From NCBI GenBank assembly GCA_048550035.1, contig JBLYYQ010000136.1, positions 1-10,029 of the forward strand: a stretch of DNA of 10,029 bases, written 5' to 3'. How positions within the stretch are numbered: position 1 is the first letter of the stretch; every line of letters begins with the position of its first letter. The position numbers were made by a program, and so were the translations under genes. Below the pieces are notes generated by a model. The model did no database searches. It was not told the origin of the DNA and worked only from the letters and a program-made list of their open reading frames with translations. The stretch is from JBLYYQ01 sp048550035 (GTDB taxonomy: Bacteria; Nitrospinota_A; UBA7883; JBLYYQ01). Shown piece by piece: positions 1-7,621 of the stretch.

Positions 1-1458
1 AGATGATGCAAAATATAAATTCTTAACTGGTGATCGGTTTTTAATTCGAAAAAGTCCGATCTGCTCTGGGATCTGAGCAAAACCATAGACAACACCTTGT
101 GGATTCATCGTATAGCGTTGGATCGTTTTCGGAGTAGCTACTTCATAATAATCGATTGCACTGCAGATACCTGGAATAACTCTCTCTAATCGCTTTAACA
201 GTATCTGAGCAACCTCCTCTTTTTTCCTTTTGTAATCTTCATCTGTCAAACTATCCCATCTACTAATATGATCAGCAATTGTAATCGTCCCAACACTCAT
301 CCCGTCTGGTGCTAGCTTAGAATCAATTTGACTATAATCGATAAAGGTAAATCTACACTTATCATAAGGATTGGACTCTTCCTCGCTGGTTATATCTGCC
401 ATAGTTTTCTGGTCAGCACTATCTATAATAGTAGAGTAATGTTTACTACCTAGCTCCTTTAGTGCTGTTTTAAATCCGATATAAACATTGAAAAAAGAGG
501 TAGAGAGCTTAAGATTGTTAGTCAACTTTTTGATTTTTGATTTTTCAACATCAGGAAGCATTGCTGCGATATTGTCAATTGCCCCATTAGCTATGATGTT
601 CGGAGCAAAAACCTTCTTGATCTCTGCTCTTTTTTTATTGTGAAAATATTCAACTCCAATAGCTGCACCATTTTCAACTATTATTTTGCTAACCGTAGTC
701 CTAAGTAGAGCTAGTCCACCCGCTTTCTCAATAATATTGACCATACAATCAGAAAGGTTGCTAGAGCCACCCTGTACAAAATAACCACCTAAACTATAAT
801 ACCCACCCTGCCCAGCACTAAAGTAAAGTAGTGATGTATGGTATGGATCGTCGTGATAATAGGCAATATTTGCAGTTAAGATAAGTTTGAGATCTTCATT
901 CTTTATTAGCGAGTCAAGTAGATGACCTACCGTCTGCTTCGTATAAGTATAAAAAACTACCCGCGGAGCAATTAATGGCATAAATGGCATCAGTAACGTT
1001 TGAAGCCACCCATAAATAGGCATGATCCGGTGGATCTCTTTTCGTATTGCAAGCACAATTTTGAAAAATTTGAGAATCCCATCCTTCTCATCAGGGAATT
1101 TATCTATTAAAAGTCTGATCGCCTCTTCAAGATCATTGGGGAAAATAAATTCATTATTCTTAGCGATAAAGCGATAAAATTCAGGTACTTTCAGGAATTT
1201 AACTTTATCAAAAAGATTCAATTCCTTCAGTATGGTTGCTTTATAATCGTGCAGTCCAAAGCCATCCATTTCATGTAGTGATGCCTCCATTTTATACTGC
1301 TTACGCTTAAATGTGACAGCACATCCACCTGCCATAACAGACTGCTCAATAAGTAAAACTTTCTTTCCTCGCTTTGCCAGTAAAGCAGCTGCCGTCAATC
1401 CACCAAGCCCACTTCCAATAACTACAGCATCATATTTTGCATCTGCAGTCTCGCTCAT
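1..1458 (-). CDS. FAD-dependent oxidoreductase, phytoene desaturase / retinol saturase (CrtI-like) family, 3' end cut by window edge
   Basis: My translation from the ATG at 1458-1456 runs 486 codons to position 1 without a stop, so the C-terminus lies outside the window. Residues 11-23 form the Rossmann dinucleotide motif (VVIGSGLGGLTAA). Glu38 ends the second strand, where it would bind the FAD ribose, and AGGCAVTF at about 43-50 matches the CrtI/retinol-saturase signature. The last visible residues (NLYFASS) begin the C-terminal FAD-binding motif, so probably only a few dozen residues are missing. Members desaturate, saturate or isomerise polyene or isoprenoid substrates; the substrate cannot be told from sequence. 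No carotenoid synthesis gene is visible nearby. The start is chosen because the FAD motif follows at the usual distance, although the Shine-Dalgarno is weak. It has its own promoter just downstream of the tRNA cluster. Confidence 0.9.
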   Translation of the reverse strand, partial: MSETADAKYDAVVIGSGLGGLTAAALLAKRGKKVLLIEQSVMAGGCAVTFKRKQYKMEASLHEMDGFGLHDYKATILKELNLFDKVKFLKVPEFYRFIAKNNEFIFPNDLEEAIRLLIDKFPDEKDGILKFFKIVLAIRKEIHRIMPIYGWLQTLLMPFMPLIAPRVVFYTYTKQTVGHLLDSLIKNEDLKLILTANIAYYHDDPYHTSLLYFSAGQGGYYSLGGYFVQGGSSNLSDCMVNIIEKAGGLALLRTTVSKIIVENGAAIGVEYFHNKKRAEIKKVFAPNIIANGAIDNIAAMLPDVEKSKIKKLTNNLKLSTSFFNVYIGFKTALKELGSKHYSTIIDSADQKTMADITSEEESNPYDKCRFTFIDYSQIDSKLAPDGMSVGTITIADHISRWDSLTDEDYKRKKEEVAQILLKRLERVIPGICSAIDYYEVATPKTIQRYTMNPQGVVYGFAQIPEQIGLFRIKNRSPVKNLYFASS

Positions 1459-1505
1459 TTTGCACACTCTAGCCGAGATAATATAATATATTTATGATTA
1501 TAGGT

Positions 1506-1534
1506 ATTATACTAGCTTACAAATTGGAAGTCAA
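1506..1534 (-). promoter_or_regulatory. Sigma70-type promoter for the FAD oxidoreductase
   Basis: On the minus strand, TTGACT (1534-1529) is followed after exactly 17 bp by TATAAT (1511-1506). That is one mismatch from consensus. Transcription would begin near 1499, giving a leader of about 40 nt before the ATG at 1458. A 6-bp inverted repeat, ACTAGC (1511-1516) and GCTAGT (1540-1545), brackets the -35 box and spacer. Confidence 0.75.
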
Positions 1535-1547
1535 AGAAGGCTAGTAG

Positions 1548-1623
1548 TGGTGCCGAGGGACGGAATCGAACCGCCGACACGGGGATTTTCAGTCCCCTGC
1601 TCTACCGACTGAGCTACCTCGGC
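1548..1623 (-). tRNA. tRNA-Phe (GAA)
   Basis: The minus strand folds into a 76-nt cloverleaf with a perfect 7-bp acceptor stem (GCCGAGG/CCTCGGC). The anticodon stem GGGGA/TCCCC carries the loop CTGAAAA, so the anticodon is GAA. The T arm is GGCGG-TTCGATT-CCGTC with one G-U pair. Discriminator A and CCA are encoded. Its 5' end abuts the encoded CCA of tRNA-Glu with no spacer, so it is presumably released from the same precursor. Confidence 0.97.
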
Positions 1624-1700
1624 TGGCGTCCCCAGCGGGATTTGAACCCGCGTTGCCGCCGTGAAAGGGCGGTGTCCTGGGCCAGCTAGACGATGGGGAC
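1624..1700 (-). tRNA. tRNA-Glu (UUC)
   Basis: The minus strand gives a 77-nt cloverleaf with acceptor GTCCCCA/TGGGGAC. The anticodon stem CCGCC/GGCGG holds the loop CTTTCAC, so the anticodon is TTC. The T arm is GCGGG-TTCAAAT-CCCGC; discriminator G and CCA are encoded. It lies between tRNA-Lys (31-nt gap) and tRNA-Phe (no gap). Confidence 0.97.
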
Positions 1701-1731
1701 AACACTTATCACTATCTTTTATACTATCTTT

Positions 1732-1807
1732 TGGTGAGCCGGGAAGGGCTCGAACCTTCGACCTACTGATTAAAAGTCAGTTGCTCTGCCAACTGAGCTA
1801 CCGGCCC
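1732..1807 (-). tRNA. tRNA-Lys (UUU)
   Basis: The minus strand gives a 76-nt cloverleaf with acceptor GGGCCGG/CCGGCTC (one G-U pair). The anticodon stem ACTGA/TCAGT holds the loop CTTTTAA, so the anticodon is TTT. The T arm is GAAGG-TTCGAGC-CCTTC, and CCA is encoded. It is the promoter-proximal member of the three-tRNA transcript. Confidence 0.97.
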
Positions 1808-1830
1808 TATCACCAATGCACAAGCTAGTT

Positions 1831-1859
1831 ATTCTATGTTTATACTCTTTTTTTGTCAA
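1831..1859 (-). promoter_or_regulatory. Strong sigma70-type promoter of the tRNA cluster
   Basis: On the minus strand, a consensus TTGACA (1859-1854) lies exactly 17 bp from TAGAAT (1836-1831, one mismatch to TATAAT). The spacer begins with a run of A. The predicted start near 1824 lies about 17 nt before tRNA-Lys, a typical stable-RNA layout. Confidence 0.85.
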
Positions 1860-1883
1860 TGCACTATTATATTTATTTTTACT

Positions 1884-1896
1884 TGAAGTAACTTCA
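1884..1896. repeat. 13-bp palindrome between the divergent tRNA and fabI promoters
   Basis: TGAAGT-A-ACTTCA is a perfect inverted repeat with a single central base. It sits in the 63-bp gap between the -35 box of the tRNA promoter and the -35-like box of fabI. The position suits a regulator site, but no family consensus is recognised and a chance palindrome of this size is quite possible. Confidence 0.3.
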
Positions 1897-1922
1897 TCTT
1901 AAAATCAATTTCTAAAAGTTAC

Positions 1923-1950
1923 TTGTTTAACCCCTTTGTTTTGATATAAT
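1923..1950 (+). promoter_or_regulatory. Extended -10 promoter of fabI
   Basis: TATAAT at 1945-1950 is preceded by TGA, giving the full extended -10 element TGnTATAAT. A poor -35 match (TTGTTT, 1923-1928) lies 16 bp upstream, as is common for extended -10 promoters. Transcription would begin at about 1956-1958, leaving a leader of roughly 50 nt before the ATG at 2007. Confidence 0.75.
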
Positions 1951-2006
1951 TAGCGTTTATGTTAATTATTGTAATATTTTTTTATTACGGAGGGATCGGA
2001 AACTAT

Positions 2007-2774
2007 ATGGGCATCATGGATAACAAAAAAGGGCTCATAATCGGAGTTGCAAATGAACGCTCAATAGCGTGGGGGATTGCCAAAGCATTATCAAATGAAG
2101 GTGCAGAAATTGGATATACCTATGCAATAGATCAGATTGAAAAAAGAATCAAACCGTTAGCTAAAGAGACTAATTCCTCTTTTATTCGTAAAATGGATGT
2201 AGCTAGTGATGATGAGATTGTTTCACTCTTTAAACAGGCTAAAGAACATTTTGGAACCATTGACTTCGTACTTCATGCAGTTGCCTTTTCTGACAAAGCT
2301 GAACTTAAAGGGAAATATTACAATACATCTAAAGAGAACTTTCTTTCTACAATGGATATCTCTGTATACTCTTTTACTAAAATTGCAAAAGAGGCACATC
2401 TCCTTATGCCAAATGGTGGTGCATTGCTAACATTGACATTTTATGGTGCTCAAAAAGTTATCACTAACTACAATGTAATGGGAGTTGCGAAAGCTGCGCT
2501 TGAATCTTCCATACGCTACCTTGCTGTTGACCTAGGAGAGAATAATATTAGAGTTAATGGAATCAGTGCTGGCCCGATTAGAACTTTAGCTGCTGCTGGT
2601 ATATCTAATTTCAAAGAGATGCTATCTCAAGGCTCTACTCGTGCTCCACTTAGAAGAAATGTCACTATCGATGAGGTTGGTCAAGCTGGACTCTATCTTC
2701 TCTCTGATATGTCAACTTCTGTTACAGGTGAAATTTTATATGTCGATGCTGGATATCAGGCTATCGGCGTTTAA
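2007..2774 (+). CDS. fabI: Enoyl-[acyl-carrier-protein] reductase (NADH), FabI type
   Basis: FabI reduces trans-2-enoyl-ACP to acyl-ACP in the last step of each cytoplasmic type II fatty acid elongation round; it is a short-chain dehydrogenase homotetramer. The 255-residue product matches the family's length. Residues 11-27 (IIGVANERSIAWGIAKA) form the FabI-type nucleotide motif, DV at 64-65 lies in the adenine region, and the catalytic pair is Tyr155 and Lys162 in NYNVMGVAK. SAGPIRTLAAAGI (187-199) is the substrate-binding loop that orders over cofactor. An in-frame ATG at 1959 would add 16 residues, but it lies at the predicted transcription start and lacks a ribosome site. The ATG at 2007 has GGAGGG 12 nt upstream and gives the usual N-terminus (MGIMDNKKG). 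The gene converges on glnE with a 5-bp gap. Confidence 0.96.
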   Translation: MGIMDNKKGLIIGVANERSIAWGIAKALSNEGAEIGYTYAIDQIEKRIKPLAKETNSSFIRKMDVASDDEIVSLFKQAKEHFGTIDFVLHAVAFSDKAELKGKYYNTSKENFLSTMDISVYSFTKIAKEAHLLMPNGGALLTLTFYGAQKVITNYNVMGVAKAALESSIRYLAVDLGENNIRVNGISAGPIRTLAAAGISNFKEMLSQGSTRAPLRRNVTIDEVGQAGLYLLSDMSTSVTGEILYVDAGYQAIGV

Positions 2775-2779
2775 GCTTG

Positions 2780-5680
2780 TCACGGTTGGGTGAAAGTTTT
2801 ATTAAATAGAGCAGACACCTTACCGGCTATAACAGAAAGGTGATCTAAAAATCGTTCAGGTTCTAGCCCTTCTATCGCTGCTCGCTTAACAACCCGTTTG
2901 AATTTTGAACCTTCTACTGGCAATTCGTTAGTCGCAGTCACTTGATCTAGCCTTATCGCATCTTCAATTGAACGGTATATATTATAGCTAGTTAATAATG
3001 TTTCATAGCTCTCTTTATCAATAATATTTTGATCGAAGCTATTTACTATTGTCGAATAGGTGAGTGGCTCTAATTTGTTAGCACGCTTCAGCTTTGGATG
3101 ATGCTCTATTATTAGAGACTCTGTTATAAACTCAATATCAACAAGACCACCATGTCCAAACTTTATATTAATACTCTTCTCTTTGACATTTTCAGCTACC
3201 ATCTTTGATCTGATCTTAACTATCTCATCTTTCTCTTCTTGCCTGAACTTACCCTTATAAACAAAAGAATCGGTAATAGCTTTCAACTTTGTGGCAACCT
3301 CTTTATCACCCCTTATTAGGCGCAGTCCGGTCAGAGCTAAACGCTCCCACCCCTTTGCACGCTCTAAATAGTAATGTTTAGCAAAACTAAGTGGTGTCAC
3401 AACAGGACTCGAAAAGCCATCAGGTCTTAACCTAAGATCAATATCAAAACCTCGCCCATGCTTTGTAATTGTTTTACTATATTTGATTATCAACTGTATA
3501 AACTTTGTCAGTACTACACCATCTTCTCTATCACTATCATAAAAAATTATCAGATCTAGGTCTGAGCCAAAATTCATCTCAGAACGGGCAAGCTTACCGC
3601 AAGCAATTATCAGATAATGTTTTGGTAATTTGATCCCTTTTGAACTTAAGTGGCTCTCTGCTAGCGTTGCTAACATCTCAACATAACTTTCTGCAAGTAA
3701 TGTAATTGATCGCATAACAGCAAACTTATCTTTGACCTTCAGAATCAAGGCTAATCCTAGCCTTAATAATTCAATCGCTTTGTAAAGATTTACCATTGCC
3801 AATTTTTCGTCAATACTACCTGCTGTGCCAACTAAATCATTGAACTCCATCAATAGCTCACTTGAATCTTTATCCTTCGCTAATGAATCGTTAATTAAAA
3901 ATGAGTCGATCGCATCAGGGGTAGAGATCAGTAGCTGTGTTAATCGCTCACTTGATGAAAAGAGGGCTGCTAATAGTTTTAACTCATGTCGATTTGTAGC
4001 TAAAATTTCATAAAAAATATTTCTGCCGGCACCATTTTTTTCTAAAAATAGCTCAAGTCCTATTAAAACATTATCGGGCCACGACGTAGCTGCCGCTTCA
4101 TGAACAAGTTGAGGACCAAACTTATCAAATAAGGTGATACTTTTTTCAGCTATATATGAAAATTCATCTCCAAACTTCAAGCGTAATAACCTTTTCGCCG
4201 AATCTAACGGCATATCAAATTTTAATGATTCTAACCATAACGTTATCTGCTCTAACTCATCTTTTTCTATCGGAACAGGATAGTCATCTGACATCTTATG
4301 TTGATCTTCTAAGAACAGAAGATTGAAAATTGCACGAACACGGACTCGATGCTTATCTAAAAGTGATTGAACTCTCTTTGCACTATCATCTCCTGTTATC
4401 CCTAACTGCCATGCTAAAAGTTCTAAATCATAATTTGATTCTGGGATCTGATGAGTATGTGCAAGTGCACGATATTGAACTCTATTTTCGACCTCTCGAA
4501 ACAGTATATATGCCTCCTTTAAATCGTTATAGTGTGGCTTTGAGATTAATTGGAGCTTCAAGATAATATCGAGCGCTGTTAAGGTCGATAGAACCTTTAA
4601 CTCAGGATGCTTCCCACCTGACAAGAGCTGAATCGTCTGGACAATAAACTCAATTTCACGAATACCCCCTTCTCCTAATTTGATGTTATATTTTGCCTTT
4701 TTGGCATTTAACCCGCTATTTAACTTTGCCTCAATCTTATCTTTGATAACTGCAATTTCTCCTATTGCATCTTTATCAAAATATTTTCTATATACAAATG
4801 GTCCTAATCTATCAAGTAGCTCATCTGTAACCTCCTTTGAGCCACCTACATGGCGCGCTTTTATATAAGCTTGCCTCTCCCAAGTTTGTCCCCATGATTC
4901 ATAATAGATCTCAGCTGCACCTATAGAATTTGATAGCTCTCCTGATGAGCCTTCCGGTCTAAGATCGGTGTCGACTCTAAAGCAGTAGCCATAATTGGTC
5001 ACATCATTTAATAATTGACTCACATACTGTCCTAGCCGTACAAAATATTCATGCAGACCAATACTCTTTTTCCCATCACTACTCCCATTATCTGAAGTAT
5101 GAATATAGATTAGGTCAACATCTGATGAAATATTTAACTCCCCTCCTCCAAGTTTGCCCATCCCAATAACAGCAAACTCTGCTTCCTTGAAATCTTTATC
5201 ATCATCTCCCTCTTTATAAAGCGCTCTACCGTAACTCTCCTTCATCTTAGCTAACCCAAGTGAAGTCGCTTTATCGATCGCTACATCTGCCACTAATGAC
5301 CATTCTGATAATGTAGTTTGTAGATCGGCCAACCTATTAAGTTCGCGAAGAGCTATCCTAGATAACTCCCGATGTTTGAATATTCGTAATGCATCTCCAG
5401 GGTTCTCATACTCTAAAAGTAATTGTTCAAGCGCTCCCTTGAACTCGGTGATATCTCTTGACTTTAAAAAATTTGATTCATAAACAAGCCATTTTAACTC
5501 ACCATCTCTACTTAACAACCAAGTCGCTAATGCATCGCTTGAAACAAAAAGTGATGCAAGATATCTTAATAGCTGACTATCTTCTCTAATGGGAGGCACT
5601 ATCCTAATCGCCTCACTTAATCGCTCTACTGCCAACTCTTTGTTGAAAGTTTCACTCACTATCTCTTCTACTTCACTCAT
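2780..5680 (-). CDS. glnE: Bifunctional glutamine synthetase adenylyltransferase / adenylyl-removing enzyme
   Basis: GlnE adds AMP to glutamine synthetase when nitrogen is plentiful and removes it when scarce, under control of PII. The 966-residue product has the full two-domain plan. The N-terminal nucleotidyltransferase (adenylyl removase) has GMGKLGGGELNISSDVDL at about 173-190 and RVDTDLRPEG near 235-244, followed by GEGGIREIEF near 336-345. The C-terminal transferase has ACGKLARSEMNFGSDLDL at about 693-710 and DIDLRLRPDG near 746-755, then GHGGLVDIEF. The second domain shows AR where the family normally has GG or GS after GKL; the DxD acids are kept. A TTG three codons upstream is possible, but the ATG at 5680 has GGAGA 8 nt upstream. 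No glnA, glnB or glnD is in view. Divergent from purM. Confidence 0.96.
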   Translation of the reverse strand: MSEVEEIVSETFNKELAVERLSEAIRIVPPIREDSQLLRYLASLFVSSDALATWLLSRDGELKWLVYESNFLKSRDITEFKGALEQLLLEYENPGDALRIFKHRELSRIALRELNRLADLQTTLSEWSLVADVAIDKATSLGLAKMKESYGRALYKEGDDDKDFKEAEFAVIGMGKLGGGELNISSDVDLIYIHTSDNGSSDGKKSIGLHEYFVRLGQYVSQLLNDVTNYGYCFRVDTDLRPEGSSGELSNSIGAAEIYYESWGQTWERQAYIKARHVGGSKEVTDELLDRLGPFVYRKYFDKDAIGEIAVIKDKIEAKLNSGLNAKKAKYNIKLGEGGIREIEFIVQTIQLLSGGKHPELKVLSTLTALDIILKLQLISKPHYNDLKEAYILFREVENRVQYRALAHTHQIPESNYDLELLAWQLGITGDDSAKRVQSLLDKHRVRVRAIFNLLFLEDQHKMSDDYPVPIEKDELEQITLWLESLKFDMPLDSAKRLLRLKFGDEFSYIAEKSITLFDKFGPQLVHEAAATSWPDNVLIGLELFLEKNGAGRNIFYEILATNRHELKLLAALFSSSERLTQLLISTPDAIDSFLINDSLAKDKDSSELLMEFNDLVGTAGSIDEKLAMVNLYKAIELLRLGLALILKVKDKFAVMRSITLLAESYVEMLATLAESHLSSKGIKLPKHYLIIACGKLARSEMNFGSDLDLIIFYDSDREDGVVLTKFIQLIIKYSKTITKHGRGFDIDLRLRPDGFSSPVVTPLSFAKHYYLERAKGWERLALTGLRLIRGDKEVATKLKAITDSFVYKGKFRQEEKDEIVKIRSKMVAENVKEKSINIKFGHGGLVDIEFITESLIIEHHPKLKRANKLEPLTYSTIVNSFDQNIIDKESYETLLTSYNIYRSIEDAIRLDQVTATNELPVEGSKFKRVVKRAAIEGLEPERFLDHLSVIAGKVSALFNKTFTQP

Positions 5681-5703
5681 AACCTTCAATCTCCAAACTT
5701 AAG

Positions 5704-5722
5704 CTTGACCTCTATCTTGACC
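5704..5722. repeat. Direct repeat CTTGACC in the glnE upstream region
   Basis: CTTGACC occurs twice with 5 bp between (5704-5710 and 5716-5722), a 12-bp period, about 25-40 bp upstream of the glnE ATG. It could be a regulator half-site pair or chance. No convincing glnE promoter was found; TAGAAT-like boxes exist upstream without a good -35. Confidence 0.25.
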
Positions 5723-5799
5723 AGACAATCTAACTATTCTAACTGATATTTTAATCGATAACGAATTGAAGCGTTGGTATCAATAACTAAAAAGAAAGA

Positions 5800-5828
5800 T
5801 TGACTATTAATTTTGCCTCTATTGTAAT
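5800..5828 (+). promoter_or_regulatory. Sigma70-type promoter of purM
   Basis: TTGACT (5800-5805), a 17-bp spacer and TGTAAT (5823-5828) give one mismatch in each box. The predicted start near 5835 gives a leader of about 74 nt before the purM ATG. No PurR-type palindrome or purine riboswitch is evident in the leader. Confidence 0.6.
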
Positions 5829-5908
5829 CCGATATCGTTTTTTATTCCCTATTTTCCTCTTATACGGTAGCATATCAGCTTAATTTTATCTTTTATGAGC
5901 TTAAATTT

Positions 5909-6946
5909 ATGCAATCAGAAAAGTACAAGCAGGCTGGAGTTAATATCGATAATGCACAGTTAGCCTTAAAAAATGCTAGCCCGTTCATCAAAAATACATT
6001 TAACGATGCTGTCATTCTGCAGAGTGGCTCTTATGGCTCGTTATATGACCTAAAAGATATTATGGAAAACTACCAGCACCCTGTTTTGGTTCAAAGTGTC
6101 GATGGAATCGGAACAAAACTTGTTATTGCTAGAATGGCAAATAGGTTTGAGTCAGTCGGGTTTGATATTGTTAACCATTGTTGCAACGATATTCTATGTA
6201 TGGGTGCTCGAGCGATTAATTTCCTAGATTATATTGCTGTTGAACATTTAGAGCCTAGAATAGTTACAGATATAATTAAAGGTATTGCTACTGCCTGCAT
6301 GAAACAAAATATTGCGTTAGTTGGTGGTGAAACTGCTGAAATGCCTGGCGTCTATATTAAGAATGAGTTTGATATCGCTGGGATGATCACAGGTGTGGTA
6401 GAAAAAGATAAAATCATTAATGGTCAATCTATTATCCCTGGCGATCTCATAATTGGACTTAAATCTGATGGGCTACATACCAATGGATATTCACTTGCAA
6501 GAAAAGTATTATTTGAGAATTTACAACTAAATATTGATTCGTATATAGATGAGCTCCAGTCAACGCTTCAAGATGCCTTACTTAAAGTACATAAAGATTA
6601 CTCGCAAACCTTGCTTTCGCTTCTTGATGAATTTGAGATCAAAGGATTAGTTCATATCACAGGTGGTGGATTGATTGATAACATTCCGAGAATATTACCG
6701 AAAAATTGTAATGCTAAAATTAATAAAAATAGCTGGGAACTACCAGCAATATTTAAACTAATTCAAGAGGGCGCTTCAATTGATGATGCCGAAATGGCGA
6801 GGACATTTAATATCGGAATCGGAATGGTTATCATAGTAGGCAAAGATACCTTAGACCCATTTATTGAACGTCTCAGAACAAAAAATGAGGTCCCAATCGT
6901 GATAGGTGAAATAGTGGAAGGTGATAAGAAGACAGTCTTACTTTAG
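5909..6946 (+). CDS. purM: Phosphoribosylformylglycinamidine cyclo-ligase (AIR synthetase)
   Basis: PurM is the cytoplasmic ATP-dependent enzyme that closes the imidazole ring, turning FGAM into AIR in de novo purine synthesis. The 345-residue product has the family's usual length. The motifs in order are SVDGIGTKL near 63-71 (nucleotide and substrate site), NDILCMGARAINFLDY (93-108), LVGGETAEMPG (137-147), KSDGLHTNGYSL (185-196) and HITGGGLIDNIPR (249-261). The start is placed at 5909 because KYKQAGVNID follows, as in the family, and no better start lies downstream. No Shine-Dalgarno is visible before it, which is odd for a housekeeping gene. It stands alone with its own promoter, divergent from glnE and convergent with the tlpA-like gene. 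No other pur gene is in the window. Confidence 0.96.
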   Translation: MQSEKYKQAGVNIDNAQLALKNASPFIKNTFNDAVILQSGSYGSLYDLKDIMENYQHPVLVQSVDGIGTKLVIARMANRFESVGFDIVNHCCNDILCMGARAINFLDYIAVEHLEPRIVTDIIKGIATACMKQNIALVGGETAEMPGVYIKNEFDIAGMITGVVEKDKIINGQSIIPGDLIIGLKSDGLHTNGYSLARKVLFENLQLNIDSYIDELQSTLQDALLKVHKDYSQTLLSLLDEFEIKGLVHITGGGLIDNIPRILPKNCNAKINKNSWELPAIFKLIQEGASIDDAEMARTFNIGIGMVIIVGKDTLDPFIERLRTKNEVPIVIGEIVEGDKKTVLL

Positions 6947-6954
6947 CTACTGCT

Positions 6955-6972
6955 CTCTAATTTGCATTAGAG
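6955..6972. terminator. Symmetric hairpin between convergent purM and tlpA-like gene
   Basis: CTCTAAT-TTGC-ATTAGAG is a perfect 7-bp inverted repeat filling most of the 28-bp gap between the two stop codons. It could end transcription from both sides. The stem is AT-rich with only two G-C pairs, and no U-run follows on either strand, so it is at best a weak intrinsic terminator. Confidence 0.4.
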
Positions 6973-6974
6973 TA

Positions 6975-7592
6975 TTAAATTGATGACATCCCCTCGTTTT
7001 CAAAGTATTTAATTAGACCCTCTAAATCCTTCTTCTTGCCCCACTGTCGTTTACCAATCATCTTTCGCTGAATTAATCGATCGCGATCAATTATAAAAGT
7101 TATCGGATAAGTAGTCACATCTAACTTACCTGCTAACTCACCCTCAGGATCAAGTAGCGATTCTAAAGTTATCCCTCGATTTTGTAGCCATTTCTCAATC
7201 GTTTTCGGACTTTCATTCTCTACATTAACTAAGACAACATCTACATTATATCTGTTTAATCTATTATGGAGTGTTTGTAAATCATCCATCTCTTCAATAC
7301 AAGGAGGACACCAACTTGCCCAGAAGTTTAAATATATCCACTTACCATTAAATGAGTTTGGAGTAACGAGTCTGCCGGTCGTACTTGTAAGAGTGAAATC
7401 TGGGAGTGGTAAACCTACCTTATATTTAATATCTCGAGAAGTCGATGCTTGCTTCTCTGATACCGGCATAGCAGTTGTAAAATGATCTTCATCATCATGC
7501 TGTTCACCGTTATAAATAGAGACACCAAAAAGATATCCTAAAGCGTATATTAAAACAAATATAGCTATAAATCTTATAAATTTTCCCACCAC
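6975..7592 (-). CDS. Membrane-anchored TlpA/ResA-like thiol-disulfide oxidoreductase
   Basis: The 205-residue product has a basic N-terminus and one hydrophobic segment at about residues 5-25, which anchors it in the inner membrane. An acidic linker (about 30-50) and a periplasmic thioredoxin fold follow. The fold shows GLPLPDFTL (60-68), the active site WASWCPPC with Cys95 and Cys98, and the cis-proline in TYP at Pro163. Such proteins reduce disulfides outside the cytoplasm, often on apocytochrome c before heme attachment; no cytochrome maturation gene is nearby, so the target is unknown. The start is GTG: an in-frame TAA lies immediately before it, and GGAG lies 4 nt upstream. The next codon is also GTG, 7 nt from GGAG, and could be used instead. 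Convergent with purM. Confidence 0.9.
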   Translation of the reverse strand: MVGKFIRFIAIFVLIYALGYLFGVSIYNGEQHDDEDHFTTAMPVSEKQASTSRDIKYKVGLPLPDFTLTSTTGRLVTPNSFNGKWIYLNFWASWCPPCIEEMDDLQTLHNRLNRYNVDVVLVNVENESPKTIEKWLQNRGITLESLLDPEGELAGKLDVTTYPITFIIDRDRLIQRKMIGKRQWGKKKDLEGLIKYFENEGMSSI

Positions 7593-7621
7593 TTAGCTCC
7601 AATCTATCTATGTTTACTACT

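Noticed and set aside
1465..1623. tRNA-Phe as an integration site with a duplicated tRNA end near 1472
   Set aside because: Only a short GCCGAG match is present, there is no integrase, and the DNA on both sides is ordinary housekeeping sequence.
2206..2430. A 74-codon open frame inside fabI
   Set aside because: It is an out-of-frame shadow; the fabI frame carries all the family motifs.
3825..4868. Three plus-strand open frames of 62-78 codons inside glnE
   Set aside because: They are antisense shadows of glnE, which is confirmed by conserved motifs throughout.
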